The notes below the pieces were generated by a model that saw nothing but the letters and a program-made list of their open reading frames with translations, ran no database searches and had not been told where the DNA came from. Shown here one piece after another: positions 7,468 through 11,504 of a DNA stretch of 11,504 nt. The position numbers were made by a program, and so were the translations under genes. Position 1 is the stretch's first letter. Every line of letters starts with the position of its first letter. This stretch comes from Rickettsiales bacterium (GTDB lineage: Bacteria; Pseudomonadota; Alphaproteobacteria; Rickettsiales; Anaplasmataceae): assembly GCA_031284675.1 (NCBI GenBank), contig JAITXQ010000029.1, positions 1 through 11,504 of the forward strand, written 5' to 3'.

Positions 7468-7878
7468 TTACTCTTCATCGCTATCTTGATCATCTGCTTC
7501 ACTATCTACTCCAATTTCATCATCTTGAATATCAGCACTCTCTTGGCCTGCATTAAGATCTGTGTTAAATTGACCATCAGAAAAATTTAGTAGTTTTTCT
7601 AGCTTACTCGTATTACTGCTGTAAACATTACTCATATTTCCTTTCATGTACTCTTTGCATCTACCTACCAAAAGGTTAAACAGCTCATGAGTATCCACCT
7701 GTTTTTCTGCTATTTCATGTAAGGAAACTATGGTATTTTTATGACCTTTGAACTTAGTTGCTTGAATTGGATTACTTGCCCCTGTATTTAAGTCATGTGT
7801 CCTTTGACTTGCCAATAGAGCTAATTTAAAACGGTTACTCACCTGCTCTATACATTTTTCTACAATAGACTCAGCCAT
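7468..7878 (-). CDS. rpoZ: RNA polymerase omega subunit
   Basis: Small RNA polymerase subunit that helps fold and hold the beta-prime subunit. Residues 1-70 contain the family core: MAESIVEKCIEQVSNRFKLA (1-20), LLASQRTHDLNTG (21-33), then VSLHEIAEKQV (51-61). At 136 residues it is longer than the E. coli protein (about 91). The extra C-terminal part is low-complexity and strongly acidic, ending QDSDEE. The start ATG is preceded by AAGGTAG with 6 nt spacing (7885-7891), a good ribosome binding site. The gene lies downstream of a promoter-like TTGACA and upstream of the antiporter genes on the same strand. Confidence 0.93.
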   Translation of the reverse strand: MAESIVEKCIEQVSNRFKLALLASQRTHDLNTGASNPIQATKFKGHKNTIVSLHEIAEKQVDTHELFNLLVGRCKEYMKGNMSNVYSSNTSKLEKLLNFSDGQFNTDLNAGQESADIQDDEIGVDSEADDQDSDEE

Positions 7879-7903
7879 AAAATACTACCTTAATAAATTT
7901 TAT

Positions 7904-7930
7904 ACTATACCACAAAAAATAAGATGTCAA
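7904..7930 (-). promoter_or_regulatory. Probable sigma-70 promoter for rpoZ (and perhaps the antiporter genes)
   Basis: Read on the minus strand, a perfect -35 box TTGACA lies at 7925-7930 and TATAGT at 7904-7909, separated by 15 bp, slightly short of the optimal 17. An overlapping TAGTAT at 7902-7907 would give 17 bp spacing with a weaker -10. Transcription would begin about 20 nt upstream of the rpoZ ATG. This is the best-looking promoter on the minus strand and the only clear one before mnhF. Confidence 0.55.
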
Positions 7931-7982
7931 CTTTGTATCTATTGGGACTCAACTTCATGTTTGACTTTTTCTGCTTCAGGTT

Positions 7983-8234
7983 TTACTGCTTGCTTTCTGT
8001 CATCGTGATTGTTATTTCATGATCAAGTTTTTTAAGAAATCCCAACAATCGCTCTAAAGAGAAACCATCTATTTTACCATTTTTAATTTGTGATACCTTT
8101 GGCTGATCAATACCAAGTTTTTCAGCTGCATAAGCCTGAGTCCAAGTATTTTTTTCTATAATTTTGTTTATTGCATGAAGCAACTTTATTTTTATTTCTG
8201 CACTGTCTAGGTTGTTTAACGATATTATTTCCAT
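7983..8234 (-). CDS. XRE-family helix-turn-helix protein, HigA-antitoxin-like
   Basis: Small DNA-binding protein of the type that forms the antitoxin of HigB/RelE-like pairs or acts as a stand-alone repressor. With the ATG at 8234 it has 83 residues. A GTG at 8249 would add five residues but has no Shine-Dalgarno sequence. The helix-turn-helix reads TQAYAAEKLGIDQPKVSQI, followed by KNGKIDGFSLERLLGFLKKL and an ITITMT strand, the layout of short HigA-like proteins. No toxin gene is adjacent on either side. The C-terminus may be frameshifted: in the next frame the sequence continues KQAVKPEAEKVKHEVESQ to a TAG at 7939-7941. A long palindrome covering the promoter suggests autoregulation. The family call is firm, but the antitoxin role is inference. 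Confidence 0.85.
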   Translation of the reverse strand: MEIISLNNLDSAEIKIKLLHAINKIIEKNTWTQAYAAEKLGIDQPKVSQIKNGKIDGFSLERLLGFLKKLDHEITITMTESKQ

Positions 8235-8263
8235 AATTCTTACACTCACATATCAATTAACTT

Positions 8264-8292
8264 TATTAAATATTATAGCATAATATTTAATA
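8264..8292. promoter_or_regulatory. Palindromic operator covering the -10 of the HTH gene
   Basis: Perfect inverted repeat with 13-bp arms (TATTAAATATTAT at 8264-8276 and its complement at 8280-8292) around a 3-base centre AGC. On the minus strand the centre creates TGCTATAAT, an exact extended -10 element with TATAAT at 8272-8277. A TTGGTA at 8293-8298 is a weak -35. Transcription would start near 8266, about 30 nt before the preferred ATG of the HTH gene. A dyad overlapping the promoter is what is expected of an autorepressor binding site. Binding by this particular protein is inferred. Confidence 0.6.
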
Positions 8293-8301
8293 TACCAAAA
8301 T

Positions 8302-8342
8302 ATTAACATCATATAATTTGTCAATAACTATATGATATTAAT
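8302..8342. repeat. Second imperfect palindrome upstream of the HTH gene
   Basis: ATTAACATCATATA at 8302-8315 pairs with TATATGATATTAAT at 8329-8342 with a single mismatch in 14 positions, across a 13-base centre. Further pairs continue outward to about 8298 and 8346 after one mismatch. The centre contains TTGACA on the minus strand (8319-8324), but no -10 box sits at the right distance from it. It lies 10 bp from the first palindrome and could be a second operator site or part of a structured element. Confidence 0.45.
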
Positions 8343-8391
8343 GTTTAAAACTTTAAGTTGATTATATATTGATATTTTCATCAAATTTCTA

Positions 8392-8592
8392 GTAATTTTA
8401 AATTACCATTTTACTATCAGCCTATCTGAAAAAATCATTTACAGAAAGAACAAGCTTAAAATACAAAAATAATTATTTTTAAATTCATCTTATATGAGAA
8501 GTTTATATCCCTATATCTTAAAATAGGTATTTATTTAAAATTTCTATTTTAACGAGAGTGGGTTTATGTCATACGTTATATTCACAATATAA
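8392..8592 (+). other. AT-rich non-coding spacer with further dyads before purE
   Basis: No gene is visible between 8250 and 8643. Besides the two palindromes near the HTH gene, three dyads occur here: GTAATTT at 8392-8398 with AAATTAC at 8400-8406, TTAAAATAG at 8518-8526 with CTATTTTAA at 8544-8552, and TTATATT at 8576-8582 with AATATAA at 8586-8592. Short dyads are expected by chance in DNA this AT-rich, so only the 9-bp pair is at all notable. A GAGAGTGGG at 8554-8562 precedes an ATG at 8566 that opens only an 8-codon frame (8566-8592). Confidence 0.35.
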
Positions 8593-8593
8593 T
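8565..8593 (+). promoter_or_regulatory. Possible purE promoter
   Basis: A perfect TATAAT is at 8588-8593, 50 bp upstream of the purE ATG. The matching -35 position (8565-8570, TATGTC) is poor. Other TATAAT-like words are common in this AT-rich spacer, so this is only a candidate. Confidence 0.3.
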
Positions 8594-8643
8594 TTAAATA
8601 TTTGTTGCTTTTTAGCTGAAACATTATTTAGTTAGGTAAAGTT

Positions 8644-9144
8644 ATGTTGAACATGATGGAAATAAAAAAAGATGTTGCTATCATTATGGGAAGCGAATCG
8701 GATTATAGTACTATGGTTCATGCTGTTGATATGTTAAAAGCATTAGAAATTTCGCATGACACATCCATAATATCTGCACATAGAACGCCAGAAAGGCTTT
8801 TCAAATTTGCTAGATCTGCGCAAGAAGAAGGCTTTAAGGTTATAATAGCTGGTGCGGGGGGTGCAGCCCATTTACCTGGTATGATTGCGTCACTAACTTG
8901 TCTACCTGTTATAGGTGTTCCTGTGCATAGTAAACAATTAAATGGTTTGGATAGTCTATTATCTATAGTACAAATGCCAAAGGGCGTTCCTGTTGCAACC
9001 ATGTCTATAGGAGAAAGTGGAGCATATAATGCTGCTATCACCGCCGCATCTATATTGGCAATTTCTAACAGTGAAATTGCTGATAGGTTAAAAAAATGGA
9101 GAGAAAAACAGACCAAAGAAGTAAAAGAAAAACCAGTTTCATAA
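8644..9144 (+). CDS. purE: 5-(carboxyamino)imidazole ribonucleotide mutase PurE
   Basis: Cytoplasmic enzyme of de novo purine synthesis that moves the carboxylate of N5-CAIR to carbon 4 to give CAIR. The 166-residue product is a normal-length class I PurE. Motifs are IIMGSESD (13-20), [10 protein letters not shown] (43-52) with the catalytic histidine at 46, [14 protein letters not shown] (67-80), IGVPV (90-94), and [16 protein letters not shown] (105-120). The C-terminal tail is lysine-rich. The usual partner PurK is not next to it. Two further ATG codons at 8653 and 8656 would give family-like shorter N-termini, but only the first has AGG upstream (TTAGGTAAAGTT). The mutL start follows its stop by 7 bp, so the two are probably co-transcribed. 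Confidence 0.95.
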   Translation: MLNMMEIKKDVAIIMGSESDYSTMVHAVDMLKALEISHDTSIISAHRTPERLFKFARSAQEEGFKVIIAGAGGAAHLPGMIASLTCLPVIGVPVHSKQLNGLDSLLSIVQMPKGVPVATMSIGESGAYNAAITAASILAISNSEIADRLKKWREKQTKEVKEKPVS

Positions 9145-9151
9145 TAAATCT

Positions 9152-11002
9152 ATGGCAATAATTCTTTTAGACACAAAAACCATAAACCGTATAGCAGCGG
9201 GAGAAGTAATAGAAAGACCAGCAAGTGTAGTAAAGGAGTTGGTAGAAAATGCAATAGATGCTGGAAGTTCGGAAATAGAAATCAAAATAGAAAGCAGTGG
9301 GCGTAATCTTATTACTGTGACAGATGATGGAAATGGAATAGAAAAGGACGATTTAGAACTTGCGTTTATGCGCCATGCTACTTCAAAATTAAGCGATAGT
9401 GAATTAATAGAAATCAAGTATCTTGGCTTTAGAGGAGAAGCTCTGCCTTCAATTGCTGCAGTAAGTAGAATGAGACTATCGTCCAAAGCAAACGGAGCAA
9501 ATGAAGCGTGGTCCATTGCCTACGAGGGTGGAGAAAAAATAGGAGAGCTTACTCCTTATTCTTTATCACAAAGCACACAAATTGAAGTACGCGATTTATT
9601 TTTCGCTACTCCAAATAGGCTGAAATTTTTAAAAACCGAAAGAGCAGAAACTCAAAGCATTGTTGATATCGTAAATAACTTAGCGATGATCAATCATAAT
9701 ATTGGGTTTACTCTTACTTCAGGTAACAAAAAGCTCTTAAAATGCGCCAAGCAGACTTCGTTATTTTATAGATTGTGTGAAATAGAAGAAGAATATCAAG
9801 GCAATTCTTTGGAGATCAATGAAGAAGAGGATGGAATTAAGCTTACGGGATATATCTGCAAACCGACCGTCAATCGTGGTAAATCTACTATGATCTATAC
9901 GTTTGTTAATGGAAGGCCAGTTAAAGATAATCTACTGATTGGTGCAGTTAGGTATGCATATCATGATTTTATTCCAAGCGATAGATATCCTTTTGCGGCG
10001 TTGCATTTAGAGGTACCGTACGATCAAGTAGATGTAAATGTGCATCCAAATAAATCAGAAGTAAGGTTTCAGAATAAGAAGCTTATATATGAGATAGTGA
10101 CAAGAGGATTAATTAAAGCATTGTCAAGAAGGATAGGCACCTTTGATGTCATTCCAGCTAGCGACCAGAAAACTGCTAATACGATCGAGAGTTTTTTGAA
10201 AGATTCATTATCAGATTTTTTTAGTAAATCTGATGTTCAGAATGAATTTTATGAAAGAAGGCCAAGCCCTTTTAAAAATCAACTAATAAAAGAATTTGCT
10301 TCTCCAAACGAAAGAGTAAAAAGCTTATCAGAACAGTCAAAATCGTTTGATTATACCGGCATACAGAAATCCCCATCACAAGCGAAAATTATGGTTCTAG
10401 AAAGAGAACAAGTTGATTTGATAGAGAGTCATCCTCTCGGGTTTGCACGCTGTCAGGTCTATAATACTTACATTATTGCCGAGGTAAGAGACAAATTAAT
10501 TATAGTCGATCAGCATGCAGCTCATGAGAGATTAGTATATGAATGCTTAAAACGAAAATCAAGTATAAAGAGACAAAAACTGCTTCTTCCTGAAACGGTT
10601 GAAATCAAAAATCAAGCTGGAATGGAAATGATTGAAATTTATAAAGATAAGCTTTTCGAAATGGGCTTTGATATTGAGATCAAATCAGAAAGCAAAGTGA
10701 CGGTAAAAGAAATCCCTGCAATTTTGGGAGCAATAGATGTAAAAGAGATGCTAATTAATGTAGTCGATAGATTAACGGAAATAGAGGATACACTACCTAT
10801 AGAAGATAAAGTGAATAAGATATTGGCCACTATCGCTTGTTATGGATCAATTCGAGCAGGCAGAAAAATGAAATTAGAGGAAATGAATGAGTTGCTGAGG
10901 CAAATGGAAAAAACACCATATTCCGGACAATGCAACCACGGAAGACCAACTTGTATAGAAATGAAGCTAAGTGATATTGAAAAACTGTTTGAGCGCAGGT
11001 AA
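9152..11002 (+). CDS. mutL: DNA mismatch repair protein MutL (endonuclease type)
   Basis: MutL links mismatch recognition by MutS to strand incision and removal. The N-terminal GHKL ATPase is complete: [20 protein letters not shown] (11-30), VENAIDAG (31-38) with catalytic E32, TDDGNGI (57-63), and [11 protein letters not shown] (91-101). FVNGRP (251-256) and [14 protein letters not shown] (293-306) mark the transducer domain. A variable linker runs from about 330 to 415. The C-terminal dimerisation domain carries [13 protein letters not shown] (452-464), a match to the DQHA(X)2E(X)4E endonuclease motif, with C563 in ACYGSIRAG and CNHGRPT (594-600) as the likely zinc site. This is the nicking type found in bacteria without MutH. 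At 616 residues it is intact. No Shine-Dalgarno sequence is evident, so translation may depend on coupling to purE, 7 bp upstream. Confidence 0.97.
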   Translation: MAIILLDTKTINRIAAGEVIERPASVVKELVENAIDAGSSEIEIKIESSGRNLITVTDDGNGIEKDDLELAFMRHATSKLSDSELIEIKYLGFRGEALPSIAAVSRMRLSSKANGANEAWSIAYEGGEKIGELTPYSLSQSTQIEVRDLFFATPNRLKFLKTERAETQSIVDIVNNLAMINHNIGFTLTSGNKKLLKCAKQTSLFYRLCEIEEEYQGNSLEINEEEDGIKLTGYICKPTVNRGKSTMIYTFVNGRPVKDNLLIGAVRYAYHDFIPSDRYPFAALHLEVPYDQVDVNVHPNKSEVRFQNKKLIYEIVTRGLIKALSRRIGTFDVIPASDQKTANTIESFLKDSLSDFFSKSDVQNEFYERRPSPFKNQLIKEFASPNERVKSLSEQSKSFDYTGIQKSPSQAKIMVLEREQVDLIESHPLGFARCQVYNTYIIAEVRDKLIIVDQHAAHERLVYECLKRKSSIKRQKLLLPETVEIKNQAGMEMIEIYKDKLFEMGFDIEIKSESKVTVKEIPAILGAIDVKEMLINVVDRLTEIEDTLPIEDKVNKILATIACYGSIRAGRKMKLEEMNELLRQMEKTPYSGQCNHGRPTCIEMKLSDIEKLFERR

Positions 11003-11070
11003 GAGGTTGCCATAAATATGTAAGTGCTCCTTCCTCATCATCCAAGTAGCCAAGAAACAAAAAAACTTAC

Positions 11071-11099
11071 TTGACAAACTCCGCCAGCCCCCTTATCAT
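11071..11099 (+). promoter_or_regulatory. Strong consensus-like sigma-70 promoter inside the right-end repeat
   Basis: TTGACA at 11071-11076 is an exact -35 box. After exactly 17 bp comes TATCAT at 11094-11099, one mismatch from consensus. Transcription would start near 11106 and run into the repeat. An inverted pair CCCTTA/TAAGGG (11090-11095 and 11105-11110) brackets the -10 region. What it would transcribe is unclear, since the only frame downstream is short and its ATG overlaps the -10 box. Confidence 0.5.
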
Positions 11100-11247
11100 G
11101 GCATTAAGGGTATTTATGACTCTAAAAAATTTGTTTTTGATCTACAGATTTAATGACAAAATTCAGGGTATTTCTTGGCGGATTACATCAAATTATAGCG
11201 GCTGCATGTCTTTTAAATTTTTTCTACTTCAGCCAAATCGCGCTTAA
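11098..11247 (+). CDS. Small repeat-borne ORF, unknown product
   Basis: An ATG at 11098 opens 49 codons ending with TAA at 11245-11247. The product would be hydrophobic and basic (for example LKNLFLIYRFNDK near the start and SFKFFLLQPNRA at the end). The ATG overlaps the -10 box, so a transcript from that promoter could only use the internal ATG at 11116. A related open frame exists at the start of the window (1-93) in the left repeat copy. I recognise no domain. It may simply be sequence carried by the repeat rather than a protein gene. Confidence 0.25.
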   Translation: MALRVFMTLKNLFLIYRFNDKIQGISWRITSNYSGCMSFKFFLLQPNRA

Positions 11248-11385
11248 ACTAAGCGTCAGCAAATTATTATAGCGCCAATTTAAAGTATTAGAGGGTCAAA
11301 ACCAGCATCACGGGGCTTCTTTTGCCTTTTTTTCGTGTGGTAAATTTCTTAAACATTTGTAGCTAAAGCAATTTAAAAGCCCGTG
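11229..11385 (+). repeat. Right copy of the dispersed intergenic repeat
   Basis: The 77-bp module at 11309-11385, bounded by CACGGG and CCCGTG, matches 133-209 at about 68 of 77 positions, in the same orientation and with no length difference. Homology extends leftward through 'cgccaattt' (11273) and CGCGCTT (11239-11245). The whole 11003-11474 stretch beyond mutL is otherwise without a convincing gene. It begins with a remnant of the 'catccaagtagc' hairpin word at 11038-11050. A pair CCGCCA (11081-11086) and TGGCGG (11177-11182) suggests that 11071-11182 could fold as a unit. Confidence 0.7.
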
Positions 11386-11474
11386 AAACGCTAATTCTGG
11401 ATTAAAAAGAGAATAGAAAAGGCAGGAGAGTAGGGTAAACTCAACAGATACAAAAAAAATAGATGAGGTTACCC

Positions 11475-11504
11475 ATGGAAGATATAACAAAACTGTTTTG
11501 TCTG
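11475..11504 (+). CDS. Start of a probable transposase gene, cut by window end
   Basis: An ATG at 11475 has a good Shine-Dalgarno sequence (GAGG at 11465-11468, spacing 6) and opens a frame, MEDITKLFCL, that runs off the window. The wording resembles the N-terminus of IS982-type transposases, which are frequent in Wolbachia, but ten residues are too few to be sure. It lies just beyond a dispersed repeat, as insertion sequences often do. I cannot identify a terminal inverted repeat between 11386 and 11474. Confidence 0.45.
   Translation, partial: MEDITKLFCL

Noticed and set aside
8250-8643. Decayed toxin gene upstream of the HTH gene
   Set aside because: I looked for a HigB/RelE-like reading in the spacer but saw only AT-rich, stop-filled frames. 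The idea remains possible but is not supported by the sequence as read.
8718-9116. 132-codon minus-strand frame opposite purE, and a 125-codon one opposite mutL at 9139-9516
   Set aside because: They are shadows of genes whose forward translations match known families over full length.
11308-11490. 60-codon minus-strand frame at the right end
   Set aside because: It spans the repeat module and the region before the probable transposase start, and nothing in the translation is recognisable.
1-11504. CRISPR array, tRNA or rRNA genes
   Set aside because: No regularly spaced direct repeats were seen, and no gap between genes contains a cloverleaf-like or rRNA-like sequence that I could recognise.

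Overview
The window looks like Wolbachia chromosome (Anaplasmataceae, Alphaproteobacteria). The evidence is an AT-rich base composition, the gene families and their divergence, and the short hairpin repeats built on words such as 'ggtgtcat' and 'ccaagtagct' that litter Wolbachia intergenic DNA. This assignment comes from recognition, not from a database search. The coding content is mostly conserved core genes. I do not see a new multi-gene system here. The unusual material is in the repeats, one broken gene and the operator-like DNA near 8.3 kb.

Layout: 1-549 is repeat-rich and non-coding. 550-1531 (minus) is a decayed S41 carboxyl-terminal protease with an internal deletion and a stop codon. 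Divergent from it are pyrD (pyrimidine synthesis) and rnc (RNase III) on the plus strand. Facing them on the minus strand is a long same-direction run. In transcription order it is an XRE-type helix-turn-helix gene, rpoZ, then a tightly packed Mrp/Mnh-type cation/proton antiporter block (F, G, a MbhD/E-like MrpA C-terminal piece, B, C), and finally rpoD. A 400-bp AT-rich spacer full of palindromes (8250-8643) separates this run from purE and mutL on the plus strand. The right end (11003-11504) is repeat DNA of the same family as the left end, followed by the first codons of a probable transposase gene.

How the parts work together: rpoZ and rpoD are subunits of the housekeeping RNA polymerase and bracket the antiporter genes. 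The antiporter subunits overlap or nearly touch (gaps of 6 and 1 nt, overlaps of 8 and 1 nt), so they are almost certainly one operon, but the D, E and N-terminal A functions are not in this window. pyrD and purE belong to de novo pyrimidine and purine synthesis. mutL carries the endonuclease motif expected where MutH is absent. The HTH gene resembles the antitoxin half of a HigBA/RelE-type pair but has no toxin gene beside it, and its promoter sits inside a near-perfect palindrome that is probably its own operator.
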